Shown: one piece after another, positions 17,863-25,987 of the stretch | Layout of the letters: every line of letters starts with the position of its first letter | Numbering within the stretch: position 1 is the stretch's first letter | Origin: an uncultured Lachnospiraceae bacterium | Lineage (GTDB): Bacteria > Bacillota > Clostridia > Lachnospirales > Lachnospiraceae | Direction: 5' to 3' | Length of the DNA: 64,000 nt | Assembly: GCA_910583615.1 (NCBI GenBank) | Contig: CAJTXP010000018.1 | Coordinates: forward strand, 10,036 to 74,035 | Translations under genes and position numbers: made by a program | The notes under the pieces: model-generated | Database searches by the model: none | What the model saw: the letters and a program-made list of their open reading frames with translations, nothing else | What the model was told of the DNA's origin: nothing

Positions 17863-18516
17863 TTGGAAGAGAAAAGAGAATTAGAGCAGGAGCTGGAGCA
17901 GGAAAAAGCTTCTCAGGAAGAGGCTTCGGCGGAAGAAACAGAAAAAAACGTACAGGAGCCGGAGACGGCGGAATCCGGAGTTCCTTCCGGGGCTGAAGAA
18001 GGCTGGGAAGAGTCGGAGGAAGAGCAGGCATCAGGACCGGGAGAAAAAAAAGGATTTTTCAGGAAGAAGGAAAAAAAGGATAAGAAAGATGAGCAGATTG
18101 CGGAGCTGACGGACAAAGTCAAGCGTCAGCTGGCGGAGTTTGAGAATTTCCGGAACCGGACGGAGAAAGAAAAGTCTCAGATGTATACGATAGGTGCAAA
18201 GGATGTCATTGAGAAGATTCTTCCGGTGGTGGATAATTTTGAACGCGGGATCAAAAGCATCCCGGAGGAAGAAAGAGAAGCGCCGGTTGCCAGCGGCATG
18301 GAGATGATCTACAAGCAGCTGATGACGGTACTGACAGACCTGGGTGTGACCCCGATCGAAGCGGTCGGCCAGGAGTTCGATCCGAATCTTCACAATGCGG
18401 TGATGCATGTGGAGAATGAAGAACTGGGCGAGAATATCGTTGCAGAAGAATTCCAGAAGGGTTATCAATATAAAGATGCAGTGCTTCGGCACAGCATGGT
18501 AAGCGTAGCGAACTGA
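17863..18516 (+). CDS. grpE: Nucleotide exchange factor GrpE
   Basis: A protein of about 217 residues that releases ADP from DnaK. It has a long acidic, Glu-rich coiled-coil N-terminus (residues 1-85), then the conserved GrpE core: AEFENFRNRTEKEK near 93, KILPVVDNFERGI near 123, and the beta-wing FDPNLHNAVMHVE near 170. The TTG at 17863 is chosen as start because AAAGGTGGAG sits 7-8 bp upstream; the GTG at 17851, in the same frame, has no ribosome site and would add four residues. It lies between hrcA and dnaK. Confidence 0.93.
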   Translation: MEEKRELEQELEQEKASQEEASAEETEKNVQEPETAESGVPSGAEEGWEESEEEQASGPGEKKGFFRKKEKKDKKDEQIAELTDKVKRQLAEFENFRNRTEKEKSQMYTIGAKDVIEKILPVVDNFERGIKSIPEEEREAPVASGMEMIYKQLMTVLTDLGVTPIEAVGQEFDPNLHNAVMHVENEELGENIVAEEFQKGYQYKDAVLRHSMVSVAN

Positions 18517-18586
18517 TCAAATCAAAAACAGCAGCTGTCCGGATACAGCAGGGGCAGATGCGGAACTATAAGCAGGAGGAATCATT

Positions 18587-20455
18587 ATGAGTAAAATTAT
18601 CGGTATTGACCTGGGAACAACAAATTCGTGCGTATCCGTTATGGAGGGCGGAAAACCAACCGTCATCGCTAATACAGAAGGTGCAAGAACCACTCCGTCC
18701 ATCGTGGCATTCACGAAGACCGGGGAGCGTCTGGTGGGAGAGCCTGCAAAGCGTCAGGCAGTTACCAATGCGGAGAAGACCATCTCTTCCATTAAGAGAC
18801 ATATGGGCAGCGACTACAAGGTGACGATTGACGACAAAAAATACTCTCCGCAGGAGATCTCGGCCATGATCCTTCAAAAGATGAAGGCGGATGCAGAGAA
18901 TTATCTGGGTGAGAAAGTGACAGAGGCAGTCATCACGGTTCCTGCATACTTCAATGATGCACAGAGACAGGCGACCAAGGATGCCGGAAAGATCGCAGGA
19001 CTGGATGTAAAACGTATTATCAATGAGCCGACGGCAGCAGCGCTTGCTTATGGCCTTGACAATGAAAAAGAGCAGAAGATCATGGTATACGACCTTGGCG
19101 GCGGTACCTTCGACGTATCGATTATCGAGATCGGCGACGGCGTCATTGAGGTACTGGCGACGGCCGGAGACAACCGTCTGGGCGGCGATGATTTTGACCA
19201 GAAGGTTACGGACTGGATGTTGGCAGAGTTCAAGAAGATGAACGGCGTGGATCTGTCCAACGACAAGATGGCGCTTCAGAGACTGAAAGAGGCGGCTGAG
19301 AAGGCGAAGAAGGAGCTCTCTTCCGCTACGACCACCAACATTAACCTTCCGTTCATCAGCATGAACAGCGACGGACCGCTTCATTTTGATATGAATCTGA
19401 CCAGAGCAAAATTCGACGAGCTGACCCATGACCTGGTGGAACGTACGGCAAATCCGGTGCAGGCGGCGTTAAGAGACGCAGGCGTAAGCCCGTCCGAGCT
19501 TGGCAAGGTTCTGCTGGTAGGCGGTTCCACCCGTATCCCGGCTGTACAGGACAAGGTAAAGCAGCTCACCGGACATGAGCCCAGCAAGACGCTGAACCCG
19601 GATGAATGTGTGGCCATCGGCGCTTCCATTCAGGGCGGCAAGCTGGCAGGAGATGCGGGCGCAGGCGATATCCTGCTTCTGGACGTGACGCCGCTGTCCC
19701 TGTCCATCGAGACCATGGGAGGCATTGCGACCCGCCTGATCGAGAGAAACACCACGATCCCGACAAAGAAGAGCCAGATTTTCTCTACGGCGGCGGATAA
19801 TCAGACGGCTGTTGATATCAACGTGGTACAGGGCGAGAGACAGTTCGCGAAAGATAATAAATCTCTTGGACAGTTCCGTCTGGACGGCATCCCGCCTGCG
19901 CGCCGGGGCGTTCCGCAGATTGAGGTTACGTTTGACATCGATGCAAATGGTATCGTGAACGTTTCTGCAAAAGATATGGGAACTGGAAAAGAGCAGCATA
20001 TCACGATTACGGCAGGTTCGAACATGTCTGATTCTGATATTGAGAAAGCAGTGAAGGAAGCGGCAGAGTTTGAGGCTCAGGATAAGAAGCGCAAGGAAGG
20101 CATTGATGCCAGAAATGACGCAGATGCAATCGTCTTCCAGACCGAGAAAGCGCTGGAAGAGGCAGGTGCGAATCTGGATGCTTCTGAGAAAGCGGCAGTG
20201 GAGGAGAAGATCGCTTCCCTGAAGGCTGTGGTGGAGCGTACGGCAAACCAGACCGATATTTCTGATGCAGACATTGACGCATTGAAAGCGGGCAGAGAGG
20301 ATCTGATGACGGCATCTCAGAATCTGTTCCAGAAGATGTATGAGCAGGCACAGGCGGCAGGTGCGGGAGCACAGGGCGCAGGTCCGGATATGGGCGGCGC
20401 ACAGAGCTCTCAGGCGGCAGATGACGTTGTGGACGGAGATTATCGCGAAGTGTAA
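18587..20455 (+). CDS. dnaK: Molecular chaperone DnaK (Hsp70)
   Basis: A 622-residue Hsp70 chaperone. The nucleotide-binding domain starts with GIDLGTTNS (residues 5-13) and includes the phosphate loop DLGGGTFDVS near 170 and VLLVGGSTRIP near 308. The substrate-binding domain begins near 365 (DVTPLSLSIET) and the alpha-helical lid follows; the tail is Ala/Gly-rich and ends in the acidic VVDGDYREV. As in other Gram-positive DnaK proteins, the roughly 24-residue insert of Proteobacteria in the N-domain is absent. The ribosome site AGCAGGAGGAATCATT is strong. It works with the flanking grpE and dnaJ products. Confidence 0.98.
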   Translation: MSKIIGIDLGTTNSCVSVMEGGKPTVIANTEGARTTPSIVAFTKTGERLVGEPAKRQAVTNAEKTISSIKRHMGSDYKVTIDDKKYSPQEISAMILQKMKADAENYLGEKVTEAVITVPAYFNDAQRQATKDAGKIAGLDVKRIINEPTAAALAYGLDNEKEQKIMVYDLGGGTFDVSIIEIGDGVIEVLATAGDNRLGGDDFDQKVTDWMLAEFKKMNGVDLSNDKMALQRLKEAAEKAKKELSSATTTNINLPFISMNSDGPLHFDMNLTRAKFDELTHDLVERTANPVQAALRDAGVSPSELGKVLLVGGSTRIPAVQDKVKQLTGHEPSKTLNPDECVAIGASIQGGKLAGDAGAGDILLLDVTPLSLSIETMGGIATRLIERNTTIPTKKSQIFSTAADNQTAVDINVVQGERQFAKDNKSLGQFRLDGIPPARRGVPQIEVTFDIDANGIVNVSAKDMGTGKEQHITITAGSNMSDSDIEKAVKEAAEFEAQDKKRKEGIDARNDADAIVFQTEKALEEAGANLDASEKAAVEEKIASLKAVVERTANQTDISDADIDALKAGREDLMTASQNLFQKMYEQAQAAGAGAQGAGPDMGGAQSSQAADDVVDGDYREV

Positions 20456-20463
20456 AAAAACAA

Positions 20464-20489
20464 CCCACGGTCAGTAAAATGACCGTGGG
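20464..20489 (+). terminator. Stem-loop between dnaK and dnaJ
   Basis: Perfect 10-bp inverted repeat: CCCACGGTCA (20464-20473), 6-nt loop, TGACCGTGGG (20480-20489). It lies 8 bp after the dnaK stop and has no following T-tract, so it is more likely an mRNA-stabilising or processing stem that lowers dnaJ relative to dnaK than a full terminator. Confidence 0.6.
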
Positions 20490-20548
20490 CGTTCGGTTGT
20501 ATAGGGAGAGAGGATCCCACAGCTTTGACGAGAGGTGGATGATAGATT

Positions 20549-21718
20549 ATGGCAGAGACGAAGAGGGACTATTATGAGGTCCTTGGAGTGGATAAAAATG
20601 CGGATGATTCAGCCATTAAAAGCGCGTACAGAAAGCTGGCGAAAAAGTATCATCCGGATATGAATCCGGGAGACAAGGAGGCGGAGCAGAAGTTTAAAGA
20701 AGCTTCGGAAGCGTATGCCATTCTGAGCGATCCGGACAAGAGACGGAAGTACGATCAGTTCGGACATGCGGCGTTTGACCAGGGCGGCGGTGGCGGCGGC
20801 TTCGGCGGTTTTGATTTTTCCGGCGCAGATATGGGCGACATTTTCGGCGATATTTTCGGCGATCTGTTCGGAGGCGGAAGAAGCAGGAGAGCCAATAACG
20901 GCCCCATGCGCGGCGCAGATGTACGCGCCAGCGTGAGAATTACTTTTGAAGATTCGGTGAAGGGATGCGAGAAAGAACTGGAGCTGACGCTGAAGGAGGA
21001 ATGTAAGACCTGTCATGGAACCGGGGCAAAACCGGGAACCGATCCGCAGACCTGTACCAAATGCGGCGGCAAGGGGCAGGTGGTTTATACACAACAGTCC
21101 CTGTTCGGCATGGTGCAGAACGTGCGGACCTGTCCGGAATGTAACGGAACCGGCAAGATTATCAAGGACAAATGTCCGGACTGTTATGGAACGGGATTTA
21201 TTTCCAGCAAAAAGAAAATATCCGTTACTGTTCCGGCCGGCATCGACAATGGACAGAGCATCCGGATCCGCGGAAAAGGGGAGCCGGGAGTCAATGGAGG
21301 ACCAAGAGGCGATCTGCTGGTGGAAGTAATCGTATCCAGGCATCCGTCATTCCAGAGACAGGATATGGATATCTTCTCCACGGTGCCGATTACATTCCCG
21401 GTGGCGGCGCTTGGCGGAACCATTCGGATCAAGACCGTGGATGGAGAGGTGGAGTATGATGTGAAAGCCGGAACCCAGACGGATACCAGAGTTCGTCTGC
21501 GCGGGAAAGGCATGCCGTCTCTCCGCAATAAGAATGTCCGCGGCGACCACTATGTAACACTGGTCATTCAGGTGCCGACGAATCTGAGCCATGCGGCGAA
21601 GGAAGCATTGAAGGAATATGATCTGGAGAGCGGGAATTCCCTGAATCAGAAAAACACCGGAACAAAGCCGAAAAAGAAGGGCTTTATGGAAAAGATAAAA
21701 GAATCTCTGGAAGACTGA
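20549..21718 (+). CDS. dnaJ: Molecular chaperone DnaJ (Hsp40)
   Basis: A 389-residue type I Hsp40 co-chaperone that delivers substrates to DnaK and stimulates its ATPase. The J domain (residues 5-70) has the HPD motif in KKYHPDMNPGD. A Gly/Phe-rich linker follows (about 75-115). The zinc domain has four CxxCxGxG repeats: CKTCHGTG, CTKCGGKG, CPECNGTG and CPDCYGTG (about 152-220). C-terminal substrate domains follow. It is the last gene of the heat-shock operon and is followed by a terminator. Confidence 0.97.
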   Translation: MAETKRDYYEVLGVDKNADDSAIKSAYRKLAKKYHPDMNPGDKEAEQKFKEASEAYAILSDPDKRRKYDQFGHAAFDQGGGGGGFGGFDFSGADMGDIFGDIFGDLFGGGRSRRANNGPMRGADVRASVRITFEDSVKGCEKELELTLKEECKTCHGTGAKPGTDPQTCTKCGGKGQVVYTQQSLFGMVQNVRTCPECNGTGKIIKDKCPDCYGTGFISSKKKISVTVPAGIDNGQSIRIRGKGEPGVNGGPRGDLLVEVIVSRHPSFQRQDMDIFSTVPITFPVAALGGTIRIKTVDGEVEYDVKAGTQTDTRVRLRGKGMPSLRNKNVRGDHYVTLVIQVPTNLSHAAKEALKEYDLESGNSLNQKNTGTKPKKKGFMEKIKESLED

Positions 21719-21735
21719 TCTTCACGGAGGAATAG

Positions 21736-21792
21736 AAAAACGGCGGAGCTGCTTTTGTTTTATTGCAGCATCTGCCGTTTTTGTTGTTTTTT
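21736..21792 (+). terminator. Terminator after dnaJ
   Basis: The arms AAACGGCGGAGCTGC and GCAGCATCTGCCGTTT pair with one small bulge around a T-rich loop and are followed by TTTTTGTTGTTTTTT. This is a standard intrinsic terminator for the heat-shock operon, 18 bp after the dnaJ stop. Its arms also have an A-rich left flank, so it may work for the converging ROK gene as well. Confidence 0.8.
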
Positions 21793-21838
21793 ACACCCAC
21801 GCTGCCGGGAGAGCCCGGTACGGACAGATGAATCTTCC
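21785..21838. repeat. Copy A of a roughly 55-nt dispersed intergenic element
   Basis: The segment from the T-run through ACACCCACGC, CGGGAGAGCCCG and GGACAGATGAATCTTCC is about 78 percent identical, with one single-base gap, to a segment at 55569-55621. Here it lies between the dnaJ terminator and the 3' end of the ROK gene. It contains a small hairpin (CGGG-AGAG-CCCG) and AGAT-GA-ATCT. No open frame or known family was recognised. Confidence 0.5.
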
Positions 21839-21861
21839 GGACGGGGGTCTGCCCCGTCTGC

Positions 21862-22986
21862 TCAGATCGTAGAAAGGAACTCTTTGATAAAAGACAGGGC
21901 GGCACCTGCTGCAATGGATTCGGTCTTGTATTTGCAGGCGACTACATAGTCCGAATTTTTATCAAAAGAATTATATCCGTCTAAAATCTCTTTTAATTCG
22001 TTCAGATATTTATCGATATATGCTCCCACATATCCTCCAATGATAATCGGACAGTCAAACAGTATACGGACGTTGCGGACAGCCAGAGCCAGATGCTGCA
22101 GATAAGCGGACCAGATCGAGCGCGCTGTGGCGTCTCCCTGATCCAGCAGTTCAAAAAACTGGTTCAGATTCCCGTCGGAGATGGCGGTGAGTACGGTGGC
22201 AGAGCAGTAAGGGTCCACACAGCCCCGCTGCCCGCAGTAGCACTGCAGCCCGCCGGGATGAATGTTCAGATGTCCGATCTCCCCGCTTCGGAAATCATCT
22301 CCGGTATAGACGGCATTGTTGATAAAGATAGCGCCGCCCACGTTATTGCTGAGCATGATGTAAAAGCCGTTGGAAGTCGTATTGTCAATGCTGTAGAGTT
22401 CGATATTGCATGCGGCATTGGCATCATTGATGATACGGACGGGAAAATCAATGTACTGAGAATAATCTTCTGTGGTAGTTCCTTCGATATCCAGGATCTT
22501 CCCGTAAACTACCCGGTCATAGGAAGCATTGGTAAGGCCGGGAAGTCCGATTCCAACTCCAAGGATCCGTGAACGGTCAATGGAGTTCTCGGAAATAATC
22601 TGATGGACGATCTCTCCCAGATGCTGCAGATAGGCCTTTGTCCGTTCGTAGGTAAAACGGACTCGAAGCTGTGCTACGACCAGTCCGTGCAGATTGATGA
22701 CAACTGCAGTAATATGGTGTCTTGTTACATCCAGCCCGATGGCAAGCCGGGCATCATTGGCTACCGAATAGGTCAGGGCATTGCGTCCGCCGGTATTGGT
22801 CATGTATCCGTTGCTGTAGATCAGCCCTTCCTCCAGCAGGTCTGTCAGATGCTGCGTGACCGTAGGGAGTGAAAGTCCCAGCTGCAGCTGAAAATCCCGT
22901 TTGCTCAGGGAATCATTTTTATATAGAAGTTTGAAGATCTGAGAACGGTTTGTCTTCCTGATCTTATTATTAACTGTAAGTTTCAT
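21862..22986 (-). CDS. ROK-family transcriptional repressor (NagC/XylR type)
   Basis: A 374-residue regulator reading leftward. It starts at the ATG at 22986 (MKLTVNNKIRK); the frame stays open further upstream but that part is AT-rich, hydrophobic nonsense. The winged-helix DNA-binding domain covers about residues 10-70 (SKRDFQLQLGLSLPTVTQHL). The ROK sugar-kinase-like domain follows, with GLDVTRHHITAVVI, GIGLPG, and the zinc motif of His plus CYCGQRGCVD. ROK repressors release DNA when a sugar or sugar phosphate binds. It diverges from the kinase/dehydrogenase/ABC transporter genes and is the obvious local regulator of them. Confidence 0.9.
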   Translation of the reverse strand: MKLTVNNKIRKTNRSQIFKLLYKNDSLSKRDFQLQLGLSLPTVTQHLTDLLEEGLIYSNGYMTNTGGRNALTYSVANDARLAIGLDVTRHHITAVVINLHGLVVAQLRVRFTYERTKAYLQHLGEIVHQIISENSIDRSRILGVGIGLPGLTNASYDRVVYGKILDIEGTTTEDYSQYIDFPVRIINDANAACNIELYSIDNTTSNGFYIMLSNNVGGAIFINNAVYTGDDFRSGEIGHLNIHPGGLQCYCGQRGCVDPYCSATVLTAISDGNLNQFFELLDQGDATARSIWSAYLQHLALAVRNVRILFDCPIIIGGYVGAYIDKYLNELKEILDGYNSFDKNSDYVVACKYKTESIAAGAALSFIKEFLSTI

Positions 22987-23023
22987 GATTGTGTCCGCCT
23001 GCGGATGTATAGTGGTTGTTATT

Positions 23024-23052
23024 ATCTTAACATGCTTAATTTTGAAAGTCAA
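23024..23052 (-). promoter_or_regulatory. Promoter of the ROK repressor
   Basis: Reading leftward: -35 TTGACT (23052-23047), 17-bp spacer, -10 TAAGAT (23029-23024). It lies 38 bp upstream of the ROK start codon. Confidence 0.6.
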
Positions 23053-23213
23053 TGCTTTCCATAATGCAAGATGATATATAAAAGCATTTATAAAATGGAT
23101 TTTATTATAAAGTCTAAAGAATGAAAAAACATAAATATAAAAGAAGATATTAGTAATTCTATACAAAATAAAAAGGTGAGATTTGGCATATATGCTGAAA
23201 AGTAAAAAAGTAT

Positions 23214-23242
23214 TTGACATTTGACTAGACGATATTTATAAT
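23214..23242 (+). promoter_or_regulatory. Perfect-consensus promoter of the sugar operon
   Basis: -35 TTGACA (23214-23219), exactly 17-bp spacer, -10 TATAAT (23237-23242). A full consensus promoter of this kind is normally held in check by a repressor, in keeping with the divergent ROK gene and the candidate operator at 23257. The leader to the kinase start is about 100 nt. Confidence 0.85.
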
Positions 23243-23348
23243 CAGTTATACAAAGTGCATTTATAAAAGAAATTAAAAATATAATTTTAAAAAACGTATT
23301 GTATAACGGGAAAATTTCTGGTACGCAGGAAAGGAAGGATGGCAGGTC

Positions 23349-24857
23349 GTGACAAAGTATCTGATCGGTTTAGACAATGGAGGAACTTCAACAAAGGCGG
23401 CTGTTTTTGATCTGGAAGGCAGAGAGATAGCCACAGCCGGAAAACATACAAAGGTGATTACGCCCAGGCCGGGATATACGGAGCGGGATATGGAGGAACT
23501 CTGGCTTGCCAACTGCGACTGTGTAAAACGGGCTCTTCGAGAGGCGGGAATTGATGGGAAAGATGTTCTGGGCATCGCCGTATGCGGGCACGGAAAGGGA
23601 CTGTATCCATGGGGAAAAGACGGGAAACCCGCTTACAACGGGATTATTTCCACGGACAACCGGGCGTGGAAGTATCCGAAAAAATGGTATGAAGAAGGTA
23701 TATACAGAGAACTGCACGATCAGCTTTGCCAGGAACTGATGGCCTGTCAGCAGGCGGCGCTTCTTGCCTGGTTTAAAGATCATCACAGGGAGGTCTACGA
23801 TAAGATTCAGTATGTATTTTCGGTGAAGGATTATGTGCGGTTCCGTCTGACCGGGGAAGCATACTGTGAGGCTACGGACATCTCGGGTTCCGGACTCATG
23901 GATGTGAAACACGCAGTATTTGATAAAAAGATGCTGGAACGGCTGGGAATTGAAGAAGTGTACGAGAAGCTTGCGCCGATCCGGTATTCCTGTGATCTGT
24001 GCGGCACCATATGTGAAGAGGCTTCTGCGCTGACAGGACTTCCGGTCGGGACGCCGGTGGCAGGCGGCATGTTTGACATTGATGCCTGCGCGGTAGCGGC
24101 AGACGTCACGTCGCCGGAGGAGATGGTGACGATTGCAGGTACCTGGAGCATCAATGAATTTATCTCGGAAAAACCGATCATGGACGGGAATATTGCAATG
24201 AATTCCCTGTTTGCGATTCCGGGCTACTATCTGGCAGAGGAATGCAGCGCTACTTCTTCGGGAAACCTGGAATGGTATCTTGAGAACTGCATGAATGACC
24301 GGAACATTCCGGAAGGCTCTAACGTCTATGATTACGTCAATGAACAGGTGGAGCAGGTGGCTCCGGAGGAATGCGAAGTCTATTATCTGCCGTTTTTGTA
24401 CGGCTCCAACGCGCATCCCCTGGGAAAGGCGGCGTTCGTAGGGCTTACCACATACCATAATCAGGCGCACATGCTCCGGGCGGTTTATGAAGGAGTGGCA
24501 TTCTCCCACCGAAGGCACATTGACAGGCTTCTGGCTTCAAGAAAGCCGCCGAAGGCAATCCGTATAGCGGGAGGTCCGGTCCAGTCAAAAGTATGGGTAC
24601 AGATGTTTGCAGATGTACTTGGATATCCGGTGGAGACCGTCAGCGCCCGGGAACTGGGAGCGCTTGGATGTGCCATGGCGGCAGCGATTGCGGCGGGCGT
24701 ATACGCAGATTATAAGGAAGCGGCAAACCATATGGTCCGCATTTCGGAACGGATCAGTCCGGACCCGGAGAAGACGGAAGTTTATCAGAAGAAGTATGAG
24801 AAATACATTTCCATAAGCAATGCCCTTGATACTGTCTGGGGACAGTTCGAGGTCTAA
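23349..24857 (+). CDS. FGGY-family carbohydrate kinase, L-xylulokinase-like
   Basis: A 502-residue kinase that phosphorylates a ketose with ATP. The FGGY fold is shown by LDNGGTSTKAAVFD near residue 8, AVCGHGKGLYPW near 77, TWSINEF near 265 and the adenosine-site AGGPVQSKVWVQMFADVLG near 403. Several stretches (RDMEELW, SATSSGNLEWY, FLPFLYGSNA-like) resemble Escherichia coli LyxK, L-xylulose kinase, as I remember that sequence. Start is GTG at 23349 behind AAGGAAGG. It is first in the operon, followed by a polyol dehydrogenase and an ABC importer; a UlaE-like epimerase downstream fits an L-xylulose 5-phosphate product. The substrate is inferred. Confidence 0.85.
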   Translation: MTKYLIGLDNGGTSTKAAVFDLEGREIATAGKHTKVITPRPGYTERDMEELWLANCDCVKRALREAGIDGKDVLGIAVCGHGKGLYPWGKDGKPAYNGIISTDNRAWKYPKKWYEEGIYRELHDQLCQELMACQQAALLAWFKDHHREVYDKIQYVFSVKDYVRFRLTGEAYCEATDISGSGLMDVKHAVFDKKMLERLGIEEVYEKLAPIRYSCDLCGTICEEASALTGLPVGTPVAGGMFDIDACAVAADVTSPEEMVTIAGTWSINEFISEKPIMDGNIAMNSLFAIPGYYLAEECSATSSGNLEWYLENCMNDRNIPEGSNVYDYVNEQVEQVAPEECEVYYLPFLYGSNAHPLGKAAFVGLTTYHNQAHMLRAVYEGVAFSHRRHIDRLLASRKPPKAIRIAGGPVQSKVWVQMFADVLGYPVETVSARELGALGCAMAAAIAAGVYADYKEAANHMVRISERISPDPEKTEVYQKKYEKYISISNALDTVWGQFEV

Positions 24858-24879
24858 AATATAAAGGAGGTTAAAAATT

Positions 24880-25965
24880 ATGGCAGCAAAAGGAAGCGCG
24901 CCAAAGACTATGAAAGCACTGGTCGCGTACAGCAAGGATGATTATCGTTTTGAGCCGGCATATCCGGTACCCGAATGCGGACCTGACGATATCATCATCA
25001 AGACCGAAGCGTGCGGCATCTGTGCAGGAGATTTAAAATGCAGTCACGGTGCAGCAATGTTCTGGGGGGATGAGGTACAGCCCTCATGGGTGAAACCGCC
25101 GTTTATTCCAGGGCATGAGTTTTTCGGCAGGATCGTTCAGATGGGTGAGAATGTGGAAGGCTATGAACTGGGAGACCGGATCACGGCTGACCAGATCGTA
25201 CCCTGCGGAAAGTGCAGGTTCTGTAAAGACGGTCATTACTGGATGTGTCAGCCTCATGATATGCTGGGATTCCAGTCCTACAACAACGGCGGTATGGCGG
25301 AATATGTAAGATATCCGAAGAACTGCGTAATCAGCAGGGTGCCGGAAGAGATGTCGCTGGAGCAGGCGCTGCTCATCGAGCCGTATGGATGTTCCAAGCA
25401 TGCAGTGGACAGAGGCAGCATCACCAACGAAGACGTGGTTGTAATTTCCGGTGCGGGAACGCTGGGACTCGGCATGATTACTTATGCGAGAATGAAGAAT
25501 CCGAAGCTTCTGATCGTTCTGGATATGCAGAAGAACCGCCTGGATAAGGCCAAAGAGTTCGGAGCAGACCTTGTGTTCAATCCTGGCGAATGCGATATTG
25601 ACAAAGAGATCAAGGCGCTGACGGACGGCTATGGCTGCGATGTCTATATCGAAGCTACCGGCAATCCGGCAAGCGTGATCCAGGGACTTACGATCGTCCG
25701 CAAGCTTGGAAGATTTGTGGAGTTCAGCGTATTCGGAAAAGCGACGACCGTAGACTGGTCCATTATCGGCGACCGCAAGGAGCTTGATATTCTTGGCGCG
25801 CATTTGAGTCCGTATGCATATCCTTTTGTCATTGACAATATGACAAAAGGAAACTTAAAGACCAATGGCGTGGTATCCAGCATTTTTACGCTGGAAGAAT
25901 GGGAAAAAGCGTTTGAGTATGCCACAGGCGTACACGGCGATTTCAAAGTAGCATTTAAATTTTAA
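24880..25965 (+). CDS. Zinc-dependent polyol dehydrogenase (erythritol/L-threitol type)
   Basis: A 361-residue medium-chain dehydrogenase/reductase. It has the catalytic Cys in CGICAGDLKC near residue 47, GHEFFG near 78, the structural zinc loop CGKCRFCKDGHYWMC near 109, and a Rossmann loop GAGTLGLG near 192 followed by the Asp of VLDMQ, which favours NAD. The pattern GAAMFWG, WVKPP and EFSVFG resembles the erythritol/L-threitol dehydrogenase group from memory. It would oxidise a sugar alcohol to the ketose phosphorylated by the neighbouring kinase. The ribosome site AAAGGAGGTTAAAAATT is strong. The exact polyol (tetritol, arabitol or xylitol) is not decided. Confidence 0.85.
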   Translation: MAAKGSAPKTMKALVAYSKDDYRFEPAYPVPECGPDDIIIKTEACGICAGDLKCSHGAAMFWGDEVQPSWVKPPFIPGHEFFGRIVQMGENVEGYELGDRITADQIVPCGKCRFCKDGHYWMCQPHDMLGFQSYNNGGMAEYVRYPKNCVISRVPEEMSLEQALLIEPYGCSKHAVDRGSITNEDVVVISGAGTLGLGMITYARMKNPKLLIVLDMQKNRLDKAKEFGADLVFNPGECDIDKEIKALTDGYGCDVYIEATGNPASVIQGLTIVRKLGRFVEFSVFGKATTVDWSIIGDRKELDILGAHLSPYAYPFVIDNMTKGNLKTNGVVSSIFTLEEWEKAFEYATGVHGDFKVAFKF

Positions 25966-25987
25966 TACAAAGGGAAAGGGAACGATT

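Larger units (their letters stand above)
22987..23348. promoter_or_regulatory. Divergent control region between ROK repressor and sugar operon
   Basis: A 362-bp AT-rich intergenic region without genes. It holds two divergent promoters (given separately) and a 12-bp direct repeat GCATTTATAAAA at 23084-23095 and 23257-23268. The second copy starts about 15 bp after the rightward -10, around +8, where a repressor would block transcription; the first lies upstream of the ROK -35. They are the best candidate ROK operators, by position and repetition only. Confidence 0.45.

Noticed and set aside
22987..23220. 78-residue N-terminal extension of the ROK regulator
   Set aside because: Hydrophobic Phe/Ile/Tyr-rich translation of AT-rich DNA that also contains the promoters; the family start is MKLTVNN at 22986.
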